DNA from: Zantedeschia hybrid cultivar
Taxonomy: Eukaryota > Streptophyta > Magnoliopsida > Alismatales > Araceae
Assembly: GCA_030544215.1 (NCBI GenBank)
Contig: JARZZO010000002.1
Span: 59,278,650 to 59,342,649 of the forward strand
Direction: 5' to 3'
DNA length: 64,000 nt
This document shows, one piece after another, positions 34,893 through 47,110 of this stretch; the first letter of the stretch is position 1, and every line of letters starts with the position of its first letter. The position numbers were made by a program, and so were the translations under genes. The notes below the pieces were generated by a model. That model made no database searches, was not told the DNA's origin, and saw nothing but the letters and a program-made list of their open reading frames with translations.

Positions 34893-35274
34893 AAAATTTA
34901 TATGCAACATTTGTATAGTTGTTACTGTATAAGAGTAAGAATAGAATGAGTGCAAGTATATCCACACATCTTAGATTTTTTTTCCAGCTTATTTCTTGCT
35001 TTTCTATCATGTGCTCTATTACTAAATTAGTTATTTTGGTGGGATGGTTGGTGTGAGGGTGTCCCCCTCCACATTATATTCCCCAAGCTATTCCACATTG
35101 CCTCCCAGCCTAGAGCAGTAGTTGCCCATGTTTCTGACAATGTTCAGCCATATGGTGTTCAGCAGCCCACTTTTAGGATGTGGCTTAAGGATGATGAGAT
35201 TGTGGAATTAGCTCAACTGTTATCTCTCCTATAGGGATTCTCAGTCGATTCTTTGTCCCCTAAACGTTAGGTGT

Positions 35275-36000
35275 GGAGATTCTTGAATGTGGGTGGTACC
35301 AATTGTATTATAAAGAGAAAACAAGAATACAAGTATGAGAGGAAACAAAGCAAAATTCTCCCATGTACAAAACACCAAGCAGGTGTACCCCTCCCTCACC
35401 GTTCCTTCCAAATACCAAGCAAAGAGAAGTTACCCGCGTTCACGTTACAAAAAAAATTCAGCCCACCTTATAACTTTCTCACAAACAAAAGAAAGGATCC
35501 TCTAAAGGGTCGCAACTTCACGCCTAAAAATCCGGCTGTTTCGCTCCATCCAAATAACCCAAATGGTCGCATGCAGAATGAGCCACAACACCACATGATC
35601 CTTCTTCAGAATCCACGATCGCCCCTATGATACAAGGAGGCTTTCCACCAAGCAAAACCCATATAGTCTACATGGAAAAGATCGCCAATGAGCCGTCATA
35701 CGTCCCTAGCAAAATAGCAAGACGTCAAAATGTGATCCACTGACTCATCCTCCTCGCAACACATGCAACACCCCGTTCCCAAATCCGGAAAGAACTTGGC
35801 CAGCCTATCTCTGGTGGAAAGCCTATTAAGAGAGTCTCTCCATATCAAAAATTGAACCTTCAGCGGGCTTCTAACCTTCCAAACTGGCGAGTAAAGAGAG
35901 AATCTGCAGCCCCCCTCAGAGATTACCGAGTAGGTTGACTTGACAAAGTGTCTACCTTCTCTATCCCATCCATATGCATCTATCTGCCCTATCTAGAAGG
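35275..36000 (-). pseudogene. LINE-5: L1 3' fragment with zf-RVT
   Basis: On the minus strand PVWKVRSPLKVQFLIWRDS and RLSTRDRLAKFF are followed by CCMCCEEDESVDHIL, the zf-RVT signature, around 35,750-35,890. The 3' UTR ends near 35,275 with TTGGTACCACCCACATTC, matching the tail motif of the other LINEs. There is no poly-A run, so the very end was lost or the copy is old. RT and endonuclease are absent. Confidence 0.75.
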
Positions 36001-36431
36001 ATGTGGATCGGCTGAATCCAACTGAGGAGAACCATCAGGCAGCGTAATAGCCCCTGGCGGTTTAGCAAGTTATTCTCTTATTTTAATTATAATTATTAAG
36101 TAAATAAGTAATAACTTAACGACCAATGGATTTTTATCGTTATTAAGAACATATGATCAATTAAATGAGTGGGATACTGTGGCTCAGCAGGTCCCTTGGT
36201 TGACCCAATAGTCATTCCATATTTATTTCTGAGCTTGATGGAGTAGCCACTTCTATTATACACATATTTCTACTCCAAGCACCAAAAACATCCATTTCCT
36301 TTGACAATGCAATGACAACACCTGAATGCCAGTCCTCTCCCAAGATATCTTATACAATTAAATATCCAGCAGTGCACCATGGTGAAGGTATGGAGTTCTT
36401 CAGGTTCAACAGCTCCTCAAAGAAACTCTCT

Positions 36432-36978
36432 TAAGCCATCATCATATGTACCATAAAGAGAGGCAAACCCAACTGTTTCCTTCAATTTGCATCACTAAAT
36501 TCACAGTAGATTGTACAACCAGTTTTATTAGAAGATAAACAGAGGAGGTACTAAATTCCCCTTCCTTACAAACTGCTTCTGGGAAAAGACGCTTGTTCTG
36601 CATCAAAATCTGCCCGCTTTTGTGATGATATGCAGCCTTAAAAGTCTGTTTCTTAGATCTGTTGCCTCCAATAGATTTAAACAGACAATCATCTGCCTCG
36701 CTTTTCTTTGTTTCTTATTAACAAACAATAGCAACACAGTTCAGTATGTGATCCGTGTCCTCACTTTCAACTCAGTCTATCTAGACAATTTCATGATCAG
36801 TTACCGCCTTCCTCGTCGTACCTGACCAGCAAACAACTGCACGAAATGGGGAGTTATCTGTCATATAATGGATTTCCTTCGATATTTCACTCAGCATCAT
36901 CCTATATTCCATCAATGTGTCTATCCTCTCTTCATTATTTTCACCTAGATCACTACTTGCTATTTGGTTTTTATGTCT
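36432..36978 (-). CDS. candidate two-exon gene fragment, unrecognised
   Basis: Minus-strand exon 1 (36,978-36,822) follows CTACTTAG and reads RHKNQIASSDLGENNEERID through MEYRMMLSEISKEIHY to FRAVVCWS, ending TCAG|GTACG. Exon 2 begins after CGAGGCAG at 36,692 in matching phase (Ser|Asp) and reads DDCLFKSIGGNRSKKQTFK and HHKSGQILMQNKRLFPEAVC. The 129-base gap is a plausible plant intron, although its acceptor tract is purine-rich. Downstream the sense frame continues only with shifts (ASLYGTYDDGLRE), so the fragment seems broken. I do not recognise the protein. It could be a gene relic or captured host DNA between two retroelements. Confidence 0.4.
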
Positions 36979-37068
36979 CTAAGTAGCATGGAATTGTCTA
37001 TAGGTCCCTTTTTTTATAAATTCTTGCGACTATTTGAATGATTTTTTCGCAAAAGGGGGGATTTCTTT

Positions 37069-37087
37069 TGTGTGTGTGTGTGTGTGG
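37069..37087. repeat. (TG)n microsatellite
   Basis: Nine TG dinucleotides run in a row in a G-rich context. Confidence 0.9.
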
Positions 37088-37239
37088 ACGTGGGTGTGTG
37101 GGGTGCTCCGGCGGTCTGGTTTTAGCCATTGGGTTTTCTGCACTGGGCCTCTTCTCTAGCGAGGCACCTGCGGCCCCACTTCACTTTATGTATCCAGATA
37201 GAAGTCCTGCACGGCAAGCTCTACCTCGTGGATGAGGAA

Positions 37240-38364
37240 CAAGGATATAGTTCGGGCTCCTAGTCCCGAGGGCATCGATTGAAGTTTTAAGAATACCCCC
37301 AAGTCCTGACCCAGACTGGGAAGTATTCCAAGGATGTGACCCTATCTCCTCCGCCAAGGCGCCCGATAGGAAAGGAAAATGAGCTTCGCTGCTCTTGCAA
37401 ATGAATTAAAGAGCAAGTCATTTCCATTCTTCAGAAGGGATCTGATTCTGATTTTTCAAATTCCATGTCCTGCTGACTCAGTCGACTCTAGATGGATCTT
37501 GTGTTGCATTCTTACAACCCTAGATGCCCCATTAGTCGGTGTGGGAGTGACACGGCGCCGGTGTGGGAGTGGTGGGGTGACGCCTAGAGAGTGGGTCATC
37601 TGGTGTACCCCGGAGTATAGCTAGTACTGTTGTGGGAGTGGTACATTCGAAGTGTCTCTCGTGCTGGGGGAAGCAGAAACCACCTAGAGCCAGTTAGGCC
37701 GGAGTAGCCAGCGTGCTATCCGAGAGGTTACTGTTTGGTCTCAGCGAGTCGGTGTTTTCTACGTTCGGCTATGTGGTTTGTGTGTTTAGCCGAAACGCTG
37801 GTTGAAGACTCCGTGGAGGAGTGGTTTTAGAGTTGCGCATGTTGCATTTACGAATGCATGCGTTTTATATCGGAATTTGGGAATCTTTGAAAATGTATTT
37901 ACTACTTTAATTATTTAAATTGCCTAGATTGTGTTGTTGCACTTGTAGGTGCGTAGTGGGTGGTGGGGATCGAAGGATCCCTGCTGAGTCTTTTTCGATG
38001 AGACTCACCCCCTGCGATTTTCAGGTGAGGGTTCCAGGCAGACGTAGCGAGGAGAGTGTTGCCTTGGGTTGCGTGCTAACAACCGTTGTTCCGGGGTATG
38101 CCCCGATGTAGTTGTTATTTCCCTTTCCGTCCTGTACGCTTAATTATTTCTTTTTCTGTTGGAGTATGTAATTATTTGTTGAGTCGAGTCGAATTGTAAT
38201 AAATTTTTAATTTCTGCACTTCCTTTACAATTCGATGTGATGTGAATGTTTAGCTTAGTTTATTGTTTCTCAGACTTATCGAGATCCTAGTTTGGCTCCA
38301 AATTTAATGATTCGGTACCCATTTAGTAATCGGATCCCCGATTATAGGGTGGCGGGTCGTTACA
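37240..38364 (+). repeat. probable Ty3/gypsy-type LTR (right end clear, left end uncertain)
   Basis: The block ends GGGTGGCGGGTCGTTACA at 38,364. Read backwards this is TGTAACGACCCGCCACCC, the terminal sequence common in plant chromovirus LTRs. Inside are GATGAGACTCACCCCCTGCG (about 37,996), also usual in such LTRs, and a late TTGTAATAAATTT that could serve polyadenylation. No PBS, gag or pol is next to it, so it is a solo or fragmentary LTR. The left limit was not found. Confidence 0.5.
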
Positions 38365-38551
38365 TACCCAATCTTCGTTTTTGAGGGATTATGGTTTTTA
38401 GGGGGATCTTGGCTTTTTTGATGTACTCCGACAGGGGTAAGGTAGTATGTCCCCCCCTTGTATCCCAAAACTTTTTGTTGTAATAAAAACCCAAGGGCCG
38501 GCCTCGGGTCCTAGATAAGTTGCTGGGTTTAAAAAAAAAAAAAAAAAAAAA
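38365..38551 (+). mobile_element. LINE 3' UTR with poly-A tail, plus strand
   Basis: Directly after the LTR end comes a short segment with TTTTTGTTGTAATAAAAACC, finishing in 21 adenines (38,531-38,551). This is the usual end of a severely 5'-truncated L1 insertion. No target-site duplication was found. Confidence 0.5.
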
Positions 38552-39369
38552 GCTCTCCCAATCGCAGCAGAAAAAAAGGTCACTAAATCCTTCAATCCAA
38601 ACAAACATAATAATTCCAAACAAAACGATATGCTTCAGAGAATAGATGGATGGATATAGGGTTCACAAACCTGTTGAACAGATGGACCCATCATTCTTAA
38701 CTGAAATTTCTCATAGATCTTACTAGGTGGGATGAGATGGGTGTGGGTAGGTGCTCATATCGAATGGGGTTGGGGAAGGCAGAGATATAAGAAGAGATCC
38801 AAGGGAGATAGAAAGAGATTACTAAGTGCTGCAATGATGAGGAGGCGGGCTGATGATGGTGCAGCAGTGGGGAGGAGTGGCCGCCGCCGCAGCCGAAGGT
38901 GGGCGAATGGCACGACGATGGGGACGAGAAGCAGCTCCGTGCAGCGTGCTGGGAGCAGGGCCCGTCAACAGTGCAGTGGCAAGGAGGAGTGGCCACGGGC
39001 CCAGCAGTCGGGAGGACGGCACACCAGTGGTGATGTGAGACCAGAAGGAGATGAACTCTAGCAGTGAGGATGCCATAAAGTGAGGACGAAAGGGTGGGGG
39101 TTCGGGCTAGAGGGTTTGATTTTGTTTCTCGGCAGGGCTCAAGCAGCTGACATATGTACTCCACTCAACCCTCTAAAAACATACGTAGATGGCTTTTATG
39201 ACTTAACTGCCAACATATATTACATATGTTATGGTAATCGACGTAGCTATCGACACAAGTGTATATGTAGAGGGCTGGAGATCTAAATGCCATATCCTCA
39301 ATGCCAAATCTACCCTTCGTTGTAGTGGGAATGATGATGTATATTGTTCTAAGGGATGCATGTTTTGAA
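38552..39369. other. GC-rich segment with unrecognised long frames
   Basis: A 155-aa minus frame (38,697-39,164) is Ser/His/Pro/Cys-rich and overlaps a 109-aa plus frame rich in Arg/Gly. Composition alone explains both. No domain is recognisable. Confidence 0.25.
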
Positions 39370-40593
39370 TTAATTCATATAGGTACTGGGCATTCTTTAT
39401 TTTTTCAGATACATCAATAGACTTTCAAAATACGGTTTCTGCTTTACAGTAAATTAAGAAGTTGATCATACTTCTTCTTGTTATCCCTGTAAAGTTCCAA
39501 ACGTGATAAGAAATCAGAAAGAAACCCATTCTGATTTAAGAAAAAATGAAGATAAGATAAGAAAATGAAGATAAGATTTATGTACCTGTCCATCCATCAC
39601 ACATTAAAGTGCATCCATACTCATCTCAGATCCTTTCAAATTATGTAATGTATATTCGGATGTCATCAACTTCCATATCCAAGTACTTGTTGTATATCTC
39701 ATATGGGGAAGGTCCCTCAACCCCTTTGCCAACTTCTTGTATGGTCTCGATCATGGACTCATAATATGGCCCCTTGGCAGCATTAACAGGGATACTGTTA
39801 TAGAAAAACCACCTAGATGTAGCTCTCCCTATCTTTTCCTTACAAAGCTTTAAGTTCTTGAATGCAACACTAATAGAAGGTTGTTTATCCCTCTTCTTGG
39901 TGAGGAAGGGCTCTATTGGACCTACTCTAGGATCTCCAGCTCTAGTGAACTCCTGAGGCAGCTCCTCGCATACATTAGTGCTCATGCCGGCGCTAGTGCT
40001 CCCTTGTGCAGAAGTTGTGGAGCAACTTCCTTGTCCTCCATATCTTCCAGTTTACCGAAATAAGTCCTCATCTGCAAAGGACCGTCGGCTTGCTTCCATT
40101 GCATGTCGCAATTCAGCTTTAAATGTAAAAGAAAAAAATTTAATCTACTATAACTATTTGTCTGAAAATGTTAAATGAAGAATATGAAAATAAGTTAAAT
40201 AAGAAACTTACTTGTATCCCAATCATCAACATTTATAAGTTGATTACTTCCACCAAGTCGGACTCCAGCATCAGACCTTCGCGCTGGTTCAGACAACTCC
40301 TCTCGAATTTTCTGTCTTCTTCTGGTAGTACTTGCTTTGCTTGATTCCTTCTCCTTCATATAAGTTCGAAATCAGATCCTAACCTCTGAAGGAACTCGAG
40401 CACATGTTGCAACTTCACCTTTTATTCCAACAAGATGTTGTTTGAATCGGTAGACCCCGCCAGAGACGACCCGGTTGCAATATTTGTATTGTACCTTTCT
40501 TTGGCCCATGTTCACCGGTGTGCAATGACCCCAAGCAGGATCAGCAGTAGGAGGATTCCCGGATGACCGCTCATCAGCACCTTGAGATGCCAT
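39370..40593 (-). pseudogene. hAT-superfamily transposase, N-terminal half (BED, DUF659), decayed
   Basis: The probable start MASQGADERSSGNPP is at 40,593. The BED finger follows: DPAWGHCTP, then VQYKYCNRVVSGGVYRFKQH and GEVATCARVPSEV. The first zinc cysteine of the expected CxxC is tyrosine here. After an intron-like gap the DUF659 domain is at 39,641-39,985 (GPIEPFLTKKRDKQ, FYNSIPVNAAKGPYYESM). It continues with stops as GCTLMCDGWTGT and NFLIYCKAETVF near 39,630-39,400. The C-terminal dimerisation domain is missing, so the element is 3'-truncated. The orientation is opposite to the hAT copy at 31-35 kb, and sequence differences indicate a separate insertion. Confidence 0.85.
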
Positions 40594-40754
40594 TCCTTTA
40601 CAGCACAAGAAGATGAGAGATCGCGGAGCTTGTAGTAGACTAGTAGTGACCTCCTAGGAGAGACGGAGAGAGAATTCTATGATCGAGAGAGTGGGAGAGA
40701 GAGTAAGAATGTTAGGAGGCTCAAAGAAAATTTGTGGAGCCTTTGAAGGGCCTT

Positions 40755-40777
40755 GGGGGGGGGGGGGGGGGGGGGGG
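40755..40777. repeat. G23 homopolymer
   Basis: Twenty-three consecutive G lie upstream of the minus-strand hAT gene. The length should be treated as assembly-sensitive. Confidence 0.9.
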
Positions 40778-40785
40778 TTTAAATA
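40778..40785 (-). promoter_or_regulatory. TATA-like box of the minus-strand hAT gene
   Basis: The minus strand reads TATTTAAA about 190 bases upstream of the probable transposase ATG. A CT-rich leader (CTCTCTCTCC-type) lies between them. Confidence 0.4.
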
Positions 40786-40800
40786 GACCCCCAAGGCCCA

Positions 40801-40882
40801 AACTAGCCGTTGCTGGCCGTTTGGGAACGGCCAGCAACGGTTAGTTTGACCCCCAACGGCTAGTCAAACTAGCCGTTGGGGG
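40801..40882. repeat. two adjacent near-perfect hairpins
   Basis: Hairpin 1 has 21-base arms at 40,801-40,821 and 40,826-40,846 with one mismatch and a 4-base loop. Hairpin 2 has perfect 15-base arms CCCCCAACGGCTAGT (40,850-40,864) and ACTAGCCGTTGGGGG (40,868-40,882) with a 3-base loop. Both share an AACTAGCCGTTG/CAACGGCTAGTT core, so the word occurs four times in alternating orientation, directly upstream of the hAT promoter. Confidence 0.9.
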
Positions 40883-41022
40883 CCGGGTCGGGCCGATCCG
40901 AGCCGACCCAGCCCGATCCGGCTTGGATCGTCCGATCCGAATCCTGGACTCGGCCAGGTTACTCGGGATTGGCACGGATGGCCCAAAACCGGTCCGACTC
41001 GGCCGATCCGAGCCGAGTTTTT
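40878..41022. repeat. GATCGG/CCGATC-rich tract 5' of the minus-strand hAT element
   Basis: The tract is crowded with GGCCGATCC, CCGATCCG and GGATCG. It begins at hairpin 2 and ends 10 bases before block B starts. Confidence 0.75.
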
Positions 41023-41256
41023 GACCCTTGGGCACCACAATCCTATAGAATCAAGAAAAAGAGTGTACAATAAATTAACTTCCATAAACCCACCCTACAA
41101 ACCCAGTAAGACAAGGGGTGTTGTTCCCCATACAAAAACCCATGATTACATCAAAACGAAAGTTTAGATCCCTCCTTCACAGGATCACACATCCCTAAAC
41201 ATAATTATTTCCAACCCGTGCTCCCAATCAACCAGGGAGCCAAAACTAAACATAGA

Positions 41257-43173
41257 TCACAATCCCTTGGTCAGCCCACCCCTCAACCCTTCTAGACCCC
41301 CTAAGGCAACGGAGTTCCCCCTCATTTTTTCCTTGGAAATAAATTTCATCACCTTCCCATCTGACCTGTTTAAAAAAAAACCCAAAATACCTCTCAAACA
41401 TTTCATCTCACCAATATAAGCGTCTCTGATGGCCCAATCATGCTTGACTTGACAAATCTCTGCCGCGGACACCTCACTTGTTAAAGCTCCTTTTGATTTT
41501 AGCAATTTCTCGATTCGGGCAAGTGTTTGAGACAGATCTGAGTTCTTGTCCTCACATCTTCTAGGACCATAGAAGTTAGGAATACGCAGGAGACTCATAA
41601 CCGTTGGCATGTCCAGGAGTCCCAATCAGAATGTCCTCCTTAAGCATCTCAAAATCTAAAGACTACTCAATAAAGCTGTGCCCTGGAGGTTTCTCGACCG
41701 CACCAATCTGATGCAAGCCCTCCAGCCTAGGCAGCGAAGAAGCAATGATATCCACTCCTGATGAGGAGATGGAGAAGGTTGTCACCAGCATAGATTGCAG
41801 AAAGATCCCATTGGCTGCAAGAAGGTCTGCCTTTGGTGGGGGTCAATATCCAAAAGGGCCACTCCAGCCAGTCCAGAGGTGATTCCAAGCTTCTCTGCCT
41901 CATCCCCTAGGGTTACACCCCTAGTTGAAGCAGATGTCCATTCACAATCACATCCAATGGCCACCACTGCAGCCTCAGGGTTATGGACCACCATCACCCT
42001 CTGCTTAAGATGACCAACTGGTTCTATCTCCAGTCCATATCTATAACACCCCCACCCCGAGAGGGAACGGCAACCCACCACGATGCTGAAGAAGTCCCCA
42101 TATATGTCTAAGTATGCCTGTGCATGGGACGTGCTTGACCTGTGCGTGGCCTGCTCTCATTTCAGTAGACACCCACATAACCCAATTTGAAGTCAAATTT
42201 GAACTTTCAAATGACCGGCCCACTTCACAGACGCAGCATAATGCAAGGAGTTGCCTGCAGCCACCAGCACCAGGCATCCCTAGGGTTTTCAGGCCCCAAG
42301 AAGATGGAGCTGCCCCCCAGCCCCCCTGAACCACCATGCCTAGCCAAGATTTAGAGGACCTCTCACCACCACCATCCACCCCACTGCCCTCCTGGATCCA
42401 AACCTCAAAGTTAAAAGCCCAAGGGATGAGACTGATCCTCATAGGTAGCCAGCTGTCCTCCATGGCAGCAGCACACGAACACAAATCTACCTGGTGTCCT
42501 CCATCCCCTTCTCATCCACTTTAACTACGAACCCAATGACTTAAGCTACCTTCTTCTTCTTCACCACCCCTGCCTTGAAAGAGCAGTGGAATATTCAAAT
42601 CAACCCAAATTGGATTGCTTTTCAGATGTTCACACCAACGCCTGGTCCCCATCTCATTACCTCAAAATCAACTACATCAACGTCAATGACCACATGTTTT
42701 CTAACAAGATCTCTTCCACCATCTTTTGAGTGGGGCATCCCATGAGCAATTTTCCCATCTCCAAGATGGCACACAGTCCATGCTGTCGTTCCGTCCGAGC
42801 AATAGCCATCTTCTGTGCAATCGCCTACAACTGCACATCCAAACCTGCACTCCTAAACACCAGCTGGGAGGAAAGAATCTCCCATCTTTCCCCGTCAATA
42901 TCTTCGTTGGGTAAGTTAACACAAACCTCTCTAACAGGTGCAGATCAATAATCGATCTTTACCCTGGATTTCGCTCCCCACCAGGCATCCCTTCCCCAGA
43001 GCGCAGTCACAACTCAAGCAGCATGACCACCCAATGACCATAACAGAAGCACGAAAGACAGAGATCCATTTCCTAGATATCTGATCTACCAGAGCTCCAT
43101 CTCTCTTTCCCGTCCAGTTCTCTACCATCGCCGTCCTGTTTGTTTCTGCCCTTCTCAGCTCTCCCACGCACAT
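41257..43173 (-). pseudogene. decayed open-frame region, unrecognised (block B)
   Basis: Counterpart of 7,165-9,033. The frame 41,257-41,625 (122 aa) keeps 30 extra codons (KVMKFISKEKMRGN and on) lost in A, where a roughly 20-base insertion closes the frame. Frame 42,041-42,484 joins what are two frames in A, because B carries different indels. Confidence 0.35.
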
Positions 43174-44189
43174 CTTTCAGGTACCCAAAACTTTAATATA
43201 GCATATAAGAAGACAGAATGAAAACTAAAAACTGTTCACAGATGAAAATGACAAATCGCAACCATTATGAAGTGGGATTGCACCGATAATGGATTCAAAG
43301 CAGAAATCTAATGAGATATTATCCATAAGAGAAAACCAAGAAATCAGAAACATCACAATAGGGGTGTCAATGGGCCAGACTTGAAGAAGCCTAAGCTTAA
43401 CCTGGTTTATGAAGCACAGACCGGGCCTGGGGAAAAGGTAAGTTTTTGCACAATTGACCCAACCTGGTGTATTCTCCTGAAAGCCCAGTTTAATCCAGCC
43501 TGCCTTGGCTTTTAGAGAGGCAAAAACAATACCCAAATATGGGTTATAGGTTGATAGATCGACATGCGACTGCAATCTGAGGGGCATGACAAGTGTTAAG
43601 GTCCACAAGTTGTAGGGAAATCTAGTGAAGGGTTAAATGAGAATGGGATAAGGATTAAGTTTAAGGGGGAAAATGCATATAAGCACACAAGATTGGCTGG
43701 CAGAGCCAAGTAGCCAACTGGGTATGTGAGCCACCCCGGTCATGTACTTCAACATATCAGTCAATTTCATATCTCAAAGTCTTTTTATTCTAGATTCATC
43801 ACACACTTCATGTCTTCAACATAACAAGCCAACCATGTACCTTTATTTTTTAAATTATAGATTTTACACCCTTTCATTGTTCATTCTAGTGATTTACATA
43901 ACTTTTGAAAGATGAGAGATATTTAGTAACATACACGCTGAATACATGCTGACAGCCTCTACTCCACAAACCTAGCCCCATGCATGTGTTGACACAGACC
44001 TTGTGAATCACATATGCACATTAGTTACTACATGTACAATTATGTCACATAGGTTTATGCCCCAAAAAATGAAGATTTCTTGGAAAATATGACAAGACTC
44101 TAGAAAAATTATTGCCTTAAATTAAAAAATATTATAATATTACCACAGGAGTACTACAAACAATGCTCAACTATATTTCAACCAATGTC

Positions 44190-45315
44190 TTTTTTTTTTT
44201 GGAAGAGTGACGAAGGTCACAATTTCATTGATTAAGGTAACAGGTCCAAGGCAGAAGTCCAAAAGGAAAAAGCCTCTCATCCTACTAGTGAACTGAATGA
44301 AAAGGTACACGCTAGAAACTTGAAGGAAAAAACTGTTTTATCAAGGGAATAAAACAGCAATAAGAGAACAAGAAACGGAATTAAGAAATCATCATCTTCC
44401 ATTGCCTTGCTTTCGTCAACAGATCCTGATTACAGTGTTGGTATTTGGTACAGTCCTGCAGGTTTTGCCCAGTTAGCAGCAACCTGCAGAGCTTTCCCAG
44501 CAAACCCGCTACCACTTTCAAATTCTCCTCTAAAAATCCTTCCATTCCTCTCGAGCCAGACTGACCAAAGCAGAGCAGGGCACAGTAGAGACCATAAGCA
44601 CCTTAGAGCTGGAAAAGGACACATGATTCCACCATTTGATATGCTCCATAACAGAAGAATGAAGCCTCCACCTAATACCAAGAAGCCTACACAGGATTTC
44701 CCATTGCGCAATAATGATACCACAACCCAAAAACAGGTGATTCTGGTCCTCTTCAACAGAAGCGCAAAACATGCATTTAGAGCAGGATCTGGTGAAGATT
44801 CTACTAATCCTTTTAGCCGTTGGCAACCTGTTCCAGGTTATCTTCCAGAAAAACAATCTGATTTTGCTTGGTAAATCATGAGACCAAACAATATCACTCC
44901 ACCACACTTTGCATCCTCCATCACTAAGAATATTCACAAGGGAATTAACAGAAAATTCTCCATTCGAGTTCCATCTCCAAGCCCTTTTATCCTGTCGGTC
45001 TGAGGTTAAGTGCAGCTGATTAAAACTATTGAGCACAGTGATAAGCTCCTCAAATTGCAATTCAGTGGGATTTCTTCTGAGCAGTAATTCCAATCGTCCT
45101 CTGCTAATATAAGAGCATACATAGGTACTGTCTCTTCAGAATTCCTGACAACTGAAAACAGGTTACTGAACTGATTTGCCAAAATGAGATCGGACCACCA
45201 TTTATCCTTCCAAAACATAATATGTTGACCATTCCCTAAACACATAGTGTAAGAAACTGAAACTATATCAGCAGTTCTCACAATCTATTTCCAGATAGGT
45301 GACACAAAGATTGGG
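44190..45315 (-). pseudogene. LINE-3 copy in block B
   Basis: Same 5'-truncated L1 fragment as 10,625-11,760. The T-run is at 44,190-44,200, zf-RVT in 44,530-45,093, and the GNGQHIMFWKDKWW frame at 45,006-45,281 is unchanged. A two-base difference ends the main frame early in the zf-RVT tail. Confidence 0.8.
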
Positions 45316-45436
45316 AAAAATTTTGCCATAGGGAAAACATCTGGCCTTTTGATTACTTGTCAACTTATCCAACCATGGTTTGTTTCAAATGAGGGATGGA
45401 TACACGAAGGAAAACAAGCAAGAGTTGAGTTACACT

Positions 45437-45502
45437 GACCCTGTGACTGGACCAAAACGACCCTGTGACTGGACCAAAACGACCCTGTGACTGGACCAAA
45501 AC
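45437..45502. repeat. 22-bp minisatellite, three units (block B)
   Basis: Three perfect units identical to 11,880-11,945 begin at 45,437, 45,459 and 45,481. Confidence 0.95.
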
Positions 45503-45867
45503 GACGTTGGGTGGGATAATGATTCCTTGACTCCTCCCCATTCATCTTGATACAATCTTAGTCGGTTGAGGACACAACCAGATTAGATCATATTCAAGAA
45601 ATAAAGCCTTATGTACCTCGCCTTCTGATTTGTCAGGCTATCAATATAATTTGTCAGGCTCTCAAGTGTCTTCATCTACATATAATCTTCTAATGTATAC
45701 ATTTCCAGGCCATCCCTTCTCTTTCAAAATTCAAACATGGGCCTTACCCTTTTGATTCATGCTTTCATGAAAAAGATAATTGAGTGGAAAAGAATGGGTG
45801 CACTCTGGTATGCCCCTTTTCTGCTTGTGTTCTCCGTAAATTATACTATAAAATATCTACAGTCCAT

Positions 45868-46139
45868 AAATACTAATCTTTTTTTTTTTTAAATGTGGGA
45901 TGGTACTTGTATGATAGAGAAAAAGTGTACATGTACAGTTAAGAAGGGAAAATAACCGAATCCCCCCTATACAAAACACCAAAAAGGTGCATTCCCCCAC
46001 TCATCTCTCCTGCAGAAGACAAAACAGGGAGTTACAAGAGTCCACATTACAAGATACTTTAGCTCACCCTAGAACCTTCTTACAAACAAAAGAGAAAATC
46101 CTATTCAGAGTGCCCGCTTCCTGCCTAAAAATACTAATC
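45868..46139 (-). mobile_element. LINE-4 copy with both TSDs (block B)
   Basis: AAATACTAATC stands at 45,868-45,878 and 46,129-46,139, enclosing a 250-base minus-strand LINE 3' end that starts with a T-run. This copy shows the insertion boundaries that are damaged in block A. Confidence 0.85.
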
Positions 46140-46919
46140 ATACAGTGGATGGCTAGATCTACTATCCTCACAATATAAATTTGTGAAAAAGTAAATACTC
46201 TATAAGTGAGAAAGAGGATATCTTCAGTCCAGCATTCAATCCCACATAATCAAGAGGTGGAAAGACACATTCAGTCTTCCGGATAGTGTAAACTCTTCTA
46301 CATGTTAATGCAGAAATCAAGAACATGGCAGACTCTAGAAAGCATACTGGTGTGGAGTAGCTCCCTAGCTAATTTATACCACAGCTTAAATGTATTTCCA
46401 AACTCAAGGCATATCCATAGATTATTAACGGGAAGATTCAGTTAGCAGTGAAGAAATATTGTGGTATATGATTCAGAAGAAATTGTCAGATAGGGAAGGA
46501 AGGGGATTTTCTGAGCCTAATATAGCAGAGTCAGCCAATTAGGTGGTACAATCCACTACTTTATTTCAAAAAAAAAAAAAAAGCAGAGTCAGCCAATTAG
46601 GTAGGCATATGTCTGACAAGAGAATATGGAGATAGGAAACCAGAATTTCCCTTACCATTAAACACAATGTCATGTTATCCAATGGGGATTGTAAAGTTAT
46701 GAAGTAGCATGCTACTATAAAAATCATACATCAGGCAATGGTCTTTCTCTTTAACTTTGCCCCAGAATAAAAGTATGAAACCAGCACAACAAGGCACCTG
46801 CCTGTTTTATGAGAGCCAAATTGAAAAAGAAAAAGGGCCATTTATTTCTTCCATAGTTGTCAAGGCATATCTAGGCATTGCCTAGGTGACCTCGCGCAAA
46901 GCCAGGGCCAAGGTTTAGG

Positions 46920-47110
46920 GATGGAATTCTGGCACGGATCGGGAGGCTGGATCGGAACCCGCTGATCCCGATCCAAATCGGGATCAGATTGGCCAGAATC
47001 GGCAGGGATCGGCCGATTTTGGCCGGATCCGGACCCACTGATCCCGATCCGGATTGTCCCGATCCGAATAGGCTAATCCGGATCGAGATCGACCGATTCT
47101 GCATTCCATA
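46920..47110. repeat. GATCGG-rich tract (block B)
   Basis: Counterpart of 13,316-13,520, with scattered substitutions that mostly keep the GATCGG/CCGATC words. Confidence 0.8.
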
